From: Gnetum montanum
Lineage: Eukaryota > Streptophyta > Gnetopsida > Gnetales > Gnetaceae
Length of the DNA stretch: 64,000 bases
Reading direction: 5' to 3'
Assembly: GCA_015680685.1 (NCBI GenBank)
Contig: MNCI01015694.1
Coordinates: 27,726-91,725, forward strand
Positions 30,967 to 40,832 of this stretch are shown one piece after another; within the stretch, counting starts at the first letter, position 1; each line of letters opens with the position of its first letter. The notes under the pieces are model-generated. The model was given only the letters and a program-made list of their open reading frames with translations, did not search any database and was not told the DNA's origin. Position numbers and translations under genes: made by a program.

Positions 30967-33684
30967 ATGGTCCCAAAAAGAGGAGTGCAAGGAGAACCTT
31001 CACAAAGAGTAGCCAAGCATCCATGAGGTGGCCAATGCCAATAAGGTGAACATGTAGAGCATGAAGAGTAGGAAGCCCAATCATTCAACATTCATTAAGA
31101 GGCTCTTGTCATAGGATAGTTGGTCCAAGGAGAGGTTGTAGAACCACAAGCCCCCACACAAGGACAATGTCTCATGTTGTCCCCAGAGTGTCATGAGGAA
31201 AGAACAACCCACATAGACCATAGTCATTGTGGAGATGAATTTCAGCCCATTTATGGAGTTTGTCCTTGAAGTGGTTCAGACACAACTTTAGGCATCATTC
31301 TTATGGCCCACTCTTTCAAATAGTGATGAATGGTACCTTGTTGAAACCCACCAATTCTAGCACAAAAAAGATGAAGACACCATTATAAACATTTGTGAAG
31401 TTAATGTCTCTTTCTTAGTCAAGGAAATTGCAGTAGCTCTTAATTTGCCAAATGAAGGGCCTAAAGTAGCCTGTTTATCCACCAGGTTTAATCCCGACAC
31501 CAAAAAATTGTAGCTAAGATGGACATATGGCAAAGAAGACAAAAGATACAATGAACTAAATCTAGAGGAGAGGACATATTTCAAGATCGATACATACCAT
31601 CTCTTCCCAACGAAAGGGCTTAATAGGATCTTAACATTTGCAGCCAAGGGAAGTGCCATTTTAATGGGCAAATACATGGCCAACCTTCCTTAGTTTTATT
31701 TCACAGATATTTAAGGCAGTTCAAGGAGAAAAATGTAGGGAAACTAAAACTTCCATTCCCTTGCCTAATTAGAAAGTTATGCAAATGCATTGGAATCCTA
31801 GGGTATATGAATGATATCCCCAGAAAGGCTCATAATGCCTCTTTTGTGGAACTCCTCAAACCTATGGCACCAAGAAAATATTTTGGTGAAGAGAAAGAAC
31901 TAGAGAAGGAAGCAGAGCTAGAAGTAGAAGTACAATGTGAGACTAAACAACACCCAGAAACACAAGCTCTGCCATTGTCACTACTGCAAGATTATAGGCC
32001 CTCAATGAGTCATTTGTAGAAAATCACTAAGGCTGTCAGTTGGGTAAGCAAAGATGAGTCTAATCTCTTTAGAGTAATCAATGATGTTGTACAACCCACT
32101 ATTTTAACTGATCCAACAAGGGGAGAGATCTTGTTGCAATCATGAGGAGGATCCCAATAGTTTATGAAAATCTCTGGAAATGCTGCATTCTTTCAAGTGA
32201 TGCTTGAAACTAAAGAAGGTGCCACAGTCGTGGTAATGCAACATCAGGATGTGGTAGGTGCAGTAGAAGTGATTACGGATCACATTAAAAAGTTTTTTAA
32301 TATGCCTATTGTGCCCCCAATAGATCTTACTAGGACCAAAGATGCATAGATGTTGCTTGGGACTTCGATGACTCTTACGGTGCATGAGGATGTACTTGAT
32401 AGTTTGCTATAGATAAGGCAAGTGATGACCACCTTGTTTAACATCCCTAGCGATGTCACTGCAACATAGTTAGACCTCATAGCCACCAAAGAAAATCTGG
32501 CTATGGCTAAAGTTAGGGTGAAGCATGCAGAAGTTTAAGTGTAGAAGTTACAACAAGAGTTGGCCCCCTGAGAGCCAAATAATGGGACCCTACCTGGTTT
32601 ATTGTGCCTGACTAGCTAGAACAATTCAGGATGGAGTTGCTAGCCAAGTTGACTGAGGAGAGTGTAGTTGTAGAATAAGAAAAGGAGAAGGCATTCTAGA
32701 ATGCCTCAACTATCGATGCACAATACTATGCATATAAAAAGGCATTGATCGCTATGTAAGAGGAAAACAAACAACTCATTGCCAAAAATTCAAGGTTGAG
32801 CACAATTGAAAAGCAAAAGAATATTCTTGAGAAGAGTGTCCACCAGTTAAGAGAATAACTAGTGAGGATCAACCAAGACATCAATAAATTGCCTAGAAAA
32901 AACAAAACCCTCTCAATGGACAAGTTCTATGCTATTTGACAAAAGTCTATAATAGAAATTAGTGCATGGCATAATGAGGCCAAGAAGCACAAAAAACTAA
33001 AGGAACACTTCCATGACCGAGTAGGCATGTATAAGTAAATAAATGAGAAGGAAATCCAAATGGCTAAAGCTCGCATTAGGTCCCTATCAGCACAAAATCC
33101 TGACTGGTAGCCAATTCTGGATAGCTATGTACTGGTCCAGTAGGTAGAACCTATATATTGAAGATTTGAAAGAATACATGATGTTGGATAACCTTAGATA
33201 TGCCAACCTTGCCATGTTAATAGTAGGTTGACCTCAAAATGAGCTAGAGAAGTAGGTAGCAACCACCTATGCATTGTATGAAAAAGAGTTTGTAGATGAA
33301 AAAGATGCTTTGCAAAAGCTCCATGTGGCAAACTCAAAATTGGAGGTGATCAAAGCTTACTACCATGGATGGAGGGATGTTTCCTCAGACCTAGCTAGGA
33401 GATTGACAAATTATCATGAATTGAGAGAAAAAGCTAGGACCTTTGAGGAAGAATGACAATAGTTTTTAGCCTGGTACATGAATGATAATCAAATGTTTCT
33501 ATAGCTACCATGTCCTTGGGATGTACCGGTGCTAGCACACATCAGTTTAATAGCCTAGATGGTACATGATCCAAGGATGAAAGAGGAGAAGTTGCAAGCA
33601 TTGTTTGATCACAACAAATTTCACAAGCCTAGCAAAAAAGGGAAGCATCCAATGAAAGAGCCATCACCACCAGGAACTACATGA
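30967..33684 (+). pseudogene. Element F 3' ORF: unassigned globular plus coiled-coil protein, about 900 codons
   Basis: ATGGTCCCAAAAAGA at 30967 follows a TTAATTGTAG 3' splice-like site. The protein would have a basic N-terminus; a globular domain with FLVKEIAVALNLPNEGPKVA, GKEDKRYNELNLEE, YHLFPTKGLNR and KGSAILMGK (31405-31680); a Glu-rich linker; a second block FFQVMLETKEGATVVVMQ with VITDHIKKFFNMPIVPP (32188-32318); a coiled-coil region of about 400 codons (32500-33470, including EHFHDRVGMYK); and a C-terminal PCPWDVPVLAHISL block followed by DPRMKEEKLQALF (33508-33608), ending at TGA 33682. Matching blocks in D and A show past purifying selection. No membrane segment seen. Family not recognised. 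Confidence 0.65.
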
Positions 33685-33870
33685 GCTTTCCTAGTTATGT
33701 GTCCTATAATAGTGTGTCCCATTTTTGAACTACACCACTATAGCATGTATAGGTCCATTTTTTTGTTTTTTTTGTTTATCTAAGTTAGTTAATAACTCCA
33801 TACCATTCCACCAATATTTGTAAAGAACTTGTTCCTCATTTTGGTTAACTTGAGGACAAGTTTTCATTCA

Positions 33871-33882
33871 GTCATGAGGGTA
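33871..33882 (+). other. Polypurine tract of element F
   Basis: GTCATGAGGGTA directly precedes the 3' LTR start TGATGAG. One G of the tract is changed to A compared with A and B. Confidence 0.72.
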
Positions 33883-34772
33883 TGATGAGTCATCATTGTA
33901 TCAACCCCAATATCGAATACTCAATATCAAGGCTCTAATATCAGATACATGATATTGGGTCCCAAGAAATGATGTCGGATATCTGATATCATCTCTTTTG
34001 TGCTAGCCTATAAATACAATAGTTGGGTGCATGGTTGGAACATAGTTTTAATTCTCAGTTTTTGATAGTCTTTCTTAGATTTCTGCATTGAAATTCTATT
34101 ATTCCTAGTGCATGCCCATAATGTGATGTTTGTAATTGTACGACACCTTTGTTTGAGTGTGACGTACTTGGACATGTTACATGACTGGAAATAAAGATTG
34201 AGATTACTTCCATCATTGCCACATTCACTTAGATTTATTATTACATTAATTATTTAATTATTTAATTATTTAATGTTTTCTTTAGTTAATGTTTCTATTT
34301 ATTGCTATTTACTATTCTTGTCATTAAGTGGAATGAGTATGACTTAATCACAAGCACTTAAGTGTAAGTACTTGGTAATCCAACATTGTATTATTTGGCA
34401 CATCCAATGACGTATGCTTGGCAATCCCTGTAGTAGTTACATGAAGTCCAAGGCATGTACGGATGATTAGGAATCGATACTCATTGCATGTAGGCTAGTT
34501 TAGGTTTTACTTCTCATTGTTCATTAACTTACTTAATTTATCTCTTTATTGTCATTAGGAGCAACATAGAATTAGACAACATCATATGCCTCACATTGGA
34601 CTAAATCATGCATGAGAAAGCCACCACTAGTCCAAGTGGGAAGATAGTGAACTACGATCAAAGCATAACGATCTAGATGTCACAACTAGTCCCATCCATG
34701 GAATTCAATCGAATTGTGCATGAATGCTTTTGATTCATATGGTTTGGTGTAGGGGTACCTTTCCACTTATCA
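33883..34772 (+). repeat. Element F 3' LTR
   Basis: The 890-bp LTR starts TGATGAGTCATC and ends CCACTTATCA, followed by CCTTT. U3 has at least six GATATC or AATATC units before TATAAATA at 34009-34016. The end GTAGGGGTACC...CACTTATCA resembles the LTR ends of A, B and C. Confidence 0.9.
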
Positions 34773-34777
34773 CCTTT
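34773..34777. repeat. Right target site duplication of element F (CCTTT)
   Basis: Exact copy of 26066-26070. The minus-strand frame of element E continues across the rejoined site. Confidence 0.88.
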
Positions 34778-34784
34778 TCAATGA

Positions 34785-35210
34785 TAATTTCAAAATGCCA
34801 AGCATTGTATCAAAATGGGATATAATCTAAAGTAGTTTTCATTTGAGCTAATGCATCAGGAACATAATTTTTTCTTTCTAGGAACATGTTCAATGGACAT
34901 TTGATCAAATTCCTTAAAAATTTCAAGGATGTAAGCTTTATACACTTTCATGGTAACATCTTTATCATAAAAATTTCCATTAATTTGATTTCTATTACTT
35001 GAGAGTCACTATATATCTTGAGTTTTGATAATTCATAATATTAAGCTAGCTTAATCTTGTGTATAAGTAGTTTGTATTCAACCATGTTGTTAGTCATAGG
35101 TTGTATAAAATTGATGGCTTTAAGGATAGGAGCTTCACTAGGAAGTATTAACATTATTTTGACTTCACATATTTTCTTAGAAGAGGCACCATCCACTATT
35201 AATATCCAAT
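34785..35210 (-). pseudogene. Element E RNase H-like domain located upstream of RT
   Basis: The minus-strand translation shows WILIVDGASSKK (Asp near 35193), a MTNNMVEYKLLIHKI block (about 35090-35050; normally TNNxAEYEAL), KIYSDSQVIEIK (about 35020-34985) and HVPRKKNYVPDALAQM (about 34885-34840). These are the four conserved strands of the RNase H fold as used in Tat-type gypsy elements. Reading onward on the minus strand the frame continues for about 80 codons into the RT entry. The domain therefore precedes RT, while gypsy elements normally have RNase H after RT. Confidence 0.72.
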
Positions 35211-35639
35211 TGTTTAAGTTAGCAAAATTTGAAAAATTAGCTCTTTGATCAATATAGCCATGATCATCATCAAATTTCAAATCATCTTCTAATGTTTTAA
35301 TGGTTAAAATCTCATTTATATTTTTTTCCTTTCCTAATGGTGGTGGATCACCAAAAAAATGTTTTTTCATCATGTTGATGATAAGGTAATATATCTTCAT
35401 AAATTTCCTCAAATTCTCTAAAAGCTTGAAAATATTGGATGGAATATGTATAAGTAAAAGGATTTATTTTTGGAATTTCATTCATATTGTCATTTATAAC
35501 ATATTCACCAAGGCCAACATCAATAACTCTAATAAAAAGATCAATATTTTGGTTTTCCAAGACTGATTTTGTTGACTAAAAGTTGTTAGCATATGTTTAT
35601 GAAAAGGTTCTCTAGGTATGCCAATGTATTCAAATTTTT

Positions 35640-36010
35640 CTTTAATAGGAATTAATAATTCTAAAAAATATTATCTAAAGAAGTCCCCAAAATAGCCTTC
35701 AAAAGTTTTTGATAAAAGCACATCATAAGTGGGTGACATGTCAACTACTAAAATATTCATATAACATGTGAAAGTAGGGCATTGTTTTAGTTGCACTTTT
35801 ATTCCTTTTAATGACCCTACCATAGGTACATTGGATACATCAAGTTGTATAATAGTTCTCTTTTGTAAAAAAAAACTTGTGCTCCTAACATTTTATATAA
35901 TTCTACTAGCATGATGCTAATATTTGCACCAGAATACATTTATCAATTATGAGTATTTTTACCTAAAATAATCAAGGTTGTTAGGAAAGGAGATTAATCT
36001 TTCGTGTTTA
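35640..36010 (-). pseudogene. Element E aspartic protease, decayed
   Basis: The active-site loop reads YSGANISIMLVELYKMLG (about 35930-35880), where the catalytic Asp of DSGAN is Tyr by one base change. GSLKGIKVQLKQ-like and ILVVDMSPTYDVLL-like segments follow toward 35700 and fit retropepsin strands. It lies between gag and the RNase H-like domain. Confidence 0.62.
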
Positions 36011-36559
36011 ACATGAGATTACTTGAGTTTTTTTTTAATAAAACATTAGGAATTTTGACAAAGTGAACTTTTTTTTTGATTATTGTAGATTTTTCTTTGT
36101 CATCTTCAGGTGTATGAACTATCTTTTGGATCACATCTTTCATTTTATTAGAATGTACAAGATCATACATTGAAATATTAGCTTTAACTCTTTTTAAATC
36201 TTCAACTAGATCATAAGCTTTATGCTCATTTTGATTTCATGTTGAGGAGTTTTTCTTCTAAGTATAGAAGATGGGTTTACTTGTTATTGAACATTTACTT
36301 GAGATGGTCCCATTTGATTATTTATGTTAGTTTGACTAGGTATTCATTTGTTGGGAGAAGTATAGGTATTATTCCTAGTTTATTGTTGAGTAGTGTTTAT
36401 AATATTACTAAGTCTACAATAGCAAGTGTTGTGTGGATTAGGATAACTTACCATGACGTATTAACATGAAATAATTTCTTCATTTTCTTTTTCATGAGAA
36501 ATGTTGAGAATCATAATTGGGGTGTTTTCATTTTGTTGATTTTAAGCATTGTTATCATA

Positions 36560-37607
36560 TAATGTCAAAAATTGAGGACAAGTTTTCTAAAAATGTTTTC
36601 TAGTATTATGAAGATGACAATAATCATCATTGATTGGTATGCTTGGTTTTTCAGATTGTATAAAAACCTTATTGTTATTTGTCTTTACTTCAACTATTGC
36701 ATTTGAAAATTTTTTAAGTGAAATTAATATTTGGATAGTCTGATTTTGCTAGTTCTCTGTTTGATTAGTAGATCCATTAGGATTAGATACTCTATTTAGG
36801 TTTATGATGGATTGGATTAAAGTTTTTGATTGATCATCATTCAAGCTGGTATTTGATGGGAAGATTAAAAAAGAGATTGAACTTTGAAAATACTTATTTT
36901 TTTGGTTGAGATGTTTGTAGGGGAGTAAGGGTTTAAAACATAATATTATTCAGTGGGAAGATTTGTGATGAGAAGGTACTAAATTGCAAAGGATTGCTAA
37001 TACTTATCATCCCAAATTGAGTTTGAAGACTATTCACTAAGGTAATATATTCTAGTTCAAAAGCTTTAGCCATTACTCCTTGTAATTATGTTATATTGCG
37101 ATTAGATTTGATGGCATAGGCAAAGGATGGATTAGTAGTGAAGAGGTAAAAGTTAAGAATGCCATTAGGTTAAGAACACATCTCATTTGGCACATAATCA
37201 AGTTGATGGAAAAATCTCAAATTATAGTCATGAACAATTTCCCCAAGTAGTTTCCTTAGGCTCATGAAGTTGCTTGAGGCTAAGGAAAGACCAATGAATT
37301 TATCAAACTGAAGTAATAACTTATTTTTAAAGTCTAGCATGAATTAATAGAAGCGTTAGAAAGCATTAAAAATCATTGTAGCTTTACTTTTGAAAATAGT
37401 CACAAAGACTCTACATGCTATGTCATTTTCAACGATATTGTAGATGCCTAGCAAGATTTGAAAGCATTCTACATGTTGGCCTGCATCACTAGTAGAAGAT
37501 GTAGGATCAATGAACAAATTCATGCTTTTTAGGGATTTAGGAATATTATGATAGCTCATAAAGTTGAAGGAATTGCTAAGGGGAGTCGAGGGTGGATTAA
37601 CTATCAT
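36560..37607 (-). pseudogene. Element E gag with zinc-knuckle-like motif
   Basis: From 37607 downward the frame reads a retrotransposon gag domain: CRVFVTIFKSKATMIFNAF (to 37356), then FMLDFKNKLLLQFDKFIG (about 37340-37285) and LRKLLGEIVHDYNLRFFHQL (37260-37205). Near 36655-36590 a motif YCHLHNTRKHF plus CPQF gives the Cys-X2-His...His...Cys pattern seen in Tat-type gag proteins. Frameshifts and stops are scattered. The sequence is unrelated to the gag of elements A-D and F. Confidence 0.68.
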
Positions 37608-37620
37608 CTTAATTCAAATC

Positions 37621-38768
37621 TTTCTTGGGATATAGTTTGAAAAATGTGAAGCTTGTTATCTTCTTAGAGTGAAATGATGGGTAGCAAATTGGTTAGGTTC
37701 AGGGGTAAGAGATCTTCTATAAAACATTCTATGAGATGTCTCTTTGCTCATAAAATGAATAGACTAGAAAGTATAATTGTTGATAAATTGTAAAATAAAA
37801 GTAAATAGAAAAGTAGCTTATATTTTTAAACTAAAATTGTAATAGATCCAAAAGACAAGACATTAAATGCTAAAATTTAGAAAAGTAAACTTACATAAGA
37901 ATGAAGTTATGAAGACACCCCACCTTACCAAAGTTAGAACTAAGGCAAGGATTGCCAAATTAAACAAAAAATAAAAAATAGAAAAATAGAAATATGCCCT
38001 CCTTCAAGCACTAGGAAAGGGATGTTGATGCATAGATTTTGGTTACATGGCAATGCCCTTGAAAAAATTGTTTTAAGAGATAATCGCCTAAGGTGTCTTC
38101 CATTTGGATACAGAAACTTGGGAATAGTCTTAGCCAATGAGGGCAATGTGGTGTTTAACTTTTAAAGTTATGACTCCCTTATTATTAATATGCAAAAGTA
38201 AACATTTCACATATATTAGCAAAGCTGAAAATAAACTAGGATGCAACATAAATAGTTTTACATAAAAGAAACTTCAATACTAACAACTATAAATATATTA
38301 GTGTAGTAGACAATAAATTGCTAATGTAAATAAAGAAAGAAAGTATTCTCATCAAAGTTCTATAATAGCCAATGACATTTCTTAGGAATAAGCTTCAAAA
38401 CCACACACACAATAATAATAAAATAAGAGACAAATCACATAAAGACCACTTAGCTCAAGATTGAGCTTTAGATTTTTGTTGCTAGATCTACAATTTGTTG
38501 GAATAGTTTTTCCAATCTACACCTCTAGTCGATAAAACTTCTCTAATAGATCCTTGCGTTGGGATTGTCAGTCCACTAGTAATCTAGAGAAAAAATCCTT
38601 ATCCAAATACAACTCATATTTTCAGTTCTCTTCCTCAACTTGAAAGGACCTAAAATAGTCAGAGAAACCATCAAAAAGGGAAGGGACATTAGAAGATGGG
38701 ATTTTGGCTTCTTAGAAGTGCCATAATTGGTCTAGGCTACATACATCCCTCTCTTTAGTCACAGAAAA
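37621..38768. other. AT-rich stretch, no gene recognised
   Basis: This probably includes the 5' leader and LTR of element E (minus strand), but I found no clear TG...CA ends, PBS or matching repeat. AAAAATAAAAAATAGAAAAATAG-type low complexity occurs near 37965-37990 and an ACACACA run near 38402. Confidence 0.4.
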
Positions 38769-38923
38769 CTAGATAGATGAATAACTCCATACTTCCTCAT
38801 CTTCCTGTTTCACTTCTATTTGTGCGACTCCCTCAGCTACCCACTTTCTCTGCCTTTTGGAGTTTGGTTCCATCCAACTATTCACATTCGCTAATCTCTT
38901 GGCATCCTCCATCCTTTGGTATC
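38769..38923 (-). pseudogene. Possible terminal exon of an unrecognised host gene
   Basis: On the minus strand, a good plant 3' splice site (TTCTCTTGTATGCAG) ends at 38924. It is followed by an open frame of 51 codons: YQRMEDAKRLANVNSWMEPN, a basic NSKRQRKWV stretch, then an acidic tail ending QEDEEVWSYSSI and TAG at 38771-38769. The intron-like upstream sequence has a pyrimidine-rich end. Unlike neighbouring frames, this one has no transition-type stops. It could be the last exon of a host gene, or a captured piece of one. I do not recognise the protein. Confidence 0.35.
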
Positions 38924-39987
38924 CTGCATACAAGAGAATGCAAGTATCAATGTTTTTATAAATGAGAAACAGCAATCTCATTAATCATCTCATTCAGTAG
39001 CCAAAACGTTAACAAAATTAAAACTTCTTTTCTTCCCAACTCCTAAATTGGCACACGAAAGCAAAAATAACAGAGAAATCTGAAACACAGGAGGGCTACA
39101 ATATGTCAGAATGAGCACAGAACCCTGGAAGAGTAAAGCGATGCACATTGACTTATTTTGTGGAAATGTGCAGGAGTCACCAAGAATATAGCATGATGCA
39201 TTAAGCCATCTACAAGTTAGCACCAAACAACAGAGTTGAATGTCTAAAGCTTTAAAATTGATGCCAGTGCAGTGCCAAGAAGATCTTATCAAGTTTACTC
39301 TGTCATAATAGTCTCAAGAATATCATTGATATGACAAACTTCAATACTGGAATTACATTTTGCTCTTCTGCAACACGCAACGTAGGGCAGACCTAGATAC
39401 TTTGTTCGGAACACACAACAGAACCTATGCACAAAGTTCCAAAGACTATAGCAGGATAACATAGGAATGGACTAATGGTAATAATCCTTGCCAATGCAGT
39501 GCTCTTATTTTTCCCAACCGCTTGTTAATGTTACATTGAGCATAACTGAAAATTTGGGAAAAATTGATGCCGAAAAATCTAGCATGTAACCTACAACACA
39601 ATGCATGCGCGAAATAGTGAGAAGAAAATAAAGAGTTGCTAATTTTAAGCTCCTAAATAGCACATGTCAGATAACTTTCCTAGACCAGGATCTTAAAATC
39701 TTGGCATGAAGATTACAAGAAGGAGGTTGTTAAATCCAGCATAAAAAAATTCTAAGCAATTAATGCGAAATGAAAGTTATGTAAGGGTCATGACTCTGCA
39801 CTAAAATTCTACGCAATTGACGTGAAATATTAAAACTAGAAATAATACCAAAACTTGAAATGATGTAAAATGTTCAAACTTAAGATGACATAAAATGATG
39901 TAAAACATCAAAACTTGAAACCAAGCTCATGGTCCTAAGTCTAGTTACTACACTCCTTGATTTGCACAAAGCCACTGGCCACTTCCA
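38924..39987. other. Intron-like or intergenic sequence, no gene seen
   Basis: AT-rich with no long frame of interest. If the exon at 38769-38923 is real, part of this would be its upstream intron on the minus strand. A cluster of AAACTTGAAATGATGTAAAA-like units lies at 39833-39935. Confidence 0.35.
39833..39935. repeat. Short tandem-like repeats of an AAACTTGAAATGATGTAAAA-like unit
   Basis: Three or four imperfect units of about 25-35 bases end with GAAACCAAGCTCATG. A related block ending AAACAAACTCATG lies at 41440-41593, so the pair brackets the CpG-rich patch at 40.5 kb. Confidence 0.5.
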
Positions 39988-40248
39988 TTAGTAGCCTATG
40001 ATTTCTTGGCAAATAGCTTTTCTGAATGTCATTTCCTCATCCTTTTTCACTCCTATTACATTTTGAAGAGGAAAACCTCTTAATAGTTTCACATCCCTCT
40101 TTACAAATGCTTTTTTAACCATCTTCTCAAGCATAGCTTCCATGTGATGTACGAAATCTGCAAGGTTGTCCTAGTTAGTAAGGTTGGGAAGAATAAGAGT
40201 CAAGTATAGTAATGAGAAAGCCTCCACCATGGACCATTTATTTAGCAT
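39988..40248 (-). pseudogene. Unidentified reading frame, 86 codons with one stop
   Basis: The minus strand opens at ATG 40248 and runs to TAA at 39990-39988 with a single internal TAG (after PNLTN). The text is protein-like: NLADFVHHMEAMLEKMVKK and KKDEEMTFRKAICQEIIGY, amphipathic and rich in Lys and Glu. It lies upstream, on the same strand, of the putative exon at 38769-38923 and might be another exon of the same gene, or a decayed element gene. I cannot assign it. Confidence 0.25.
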
Positions 40249-40499
40249 GGCAACTTAGATATAATTTAAAATTATGGGAGAACTGCTTCAGATAAGCTTG
40301 GGCCATATGTTTATTATTATCGGATATATGTGAATGTCTTGCATTTCATGCTTTGAAATTCCTGTCCAAAACCTCCTTTGAAACTGCAGAGAGCCATTGC
40401 AAAGTAATGGATGAATAAAAAAAAAAAGGATGAATCTGCATGGCAAGAGCCACCCATGGTAGGATCCATTAACTACAATGTTTGGTGGTTTTTGGGCCT
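40249..40499. other. No gene seen
   Basis: AT-rich, with an A12 run (about 40418-40429) bracketed by GGATGAAT on both sides. Nothing else recognised. Confidence 0.4.
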
Positions 40500-40832
40500 T
40501 GGATGAACACTTCGGGCATATTTCTTTTCGGGTCGCGTGTTTGACGCTGCGCTCCTCTTCTGTACCGCGCTACCATAGTCCCACATAGCGCCTACTGATT
40601 GTCAATCTATTTTGTTGCACTATCATGGGCTGGGAGCGCTATGTCAGTACGACAGAATATGCGTTTGACAGGCTCCGAGCCGCTCTCCAACCAATACAAT
40701 ATGGAGAAAGAGAAGTGTGCACTACGGGCCTCTAATAGGATTTATGATTTGCAATGGATTGCTTATAAATTCTCTGAGAAGTGTGTTGAAGTCATTTCTT
40801 GGAAGATTGCAGAAATATACTTGGGATTCTAA
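40500..40832 (+). other. CpG-rich patch with an unidentified ORF
   Basis: Between about 40500 and 40690 there are many CpGs (TCGGGTCGCGTG, ACGCTGCGCTCC, ACCGCGC, TAGCGCC, GAGCGC, CGAGCCGC), in contrast to the CpG-poor surroundings. A frame from ATG 40599 to TAA 40832 (77 codons) ends KFSEKCVEVISWKIAEIYLGF (first 20 residues protein-like). It could be a promoter or first exon of a host gene kept free of methylation, or a recent insertion. I see no known motif. Confidence 0.3.

Larger units (their letters stand above)
26071..34772 (+). mobile_element. Complete non-autonomous Athila-like element F (gag and 3' ORF, no pol)
   Basis: F is 8702 bp with CCTTT duplications, two LTRs, a tRNA-Asp-type PBS, gag, a post-pol spacer, an internal promoter-like segment, a long 3' ORF and a polypurine tract. 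Protease core, RT, RNase H and integrase are absent: sequence passes from the gag tail and a Cys-poor linker remnant (28960-29160) to the post-integrase tract at 29181. The LTRs differ by roughly 15-20 percent by eye, so F is an old insertion. It lies in opposite orientation within the RNase H-RT linker of element E. Confidence 0.92.
24921..37620 (-). mobile_element. Reverse-oriented Ty3/gypsy element E of a different lineage, split by element F
   Basis: On the minus strand from 37620 downward there are gag, a zinc-knuckle-like motif, protease, an RNase H-like domain, then (after skipping element F at 26071-34777) a linker and RT. RT ends before its YVDD box at about 24955. The flanks of F rejoin at one copy of CCTTT into an open frame, which shows that the two parts belong together. 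LTRs are not evident. The RT entry text (LLHECNDVLAWTYEDLKTFN) resembles Tat-type gypsy pol. The 3' half of E and the 3' LTR of D are both missing at the 24920 boundary, which points to a deletion joining them. Confidence 0.75.

Noticed and set aside
40418-40437. A12 run bracketed by GGATGAAT, looking like a retroposon tail with target repeats
   Set aside because: Both copies lie directly beside the A run with no inserted body between them, so it is probably chance or slippage.
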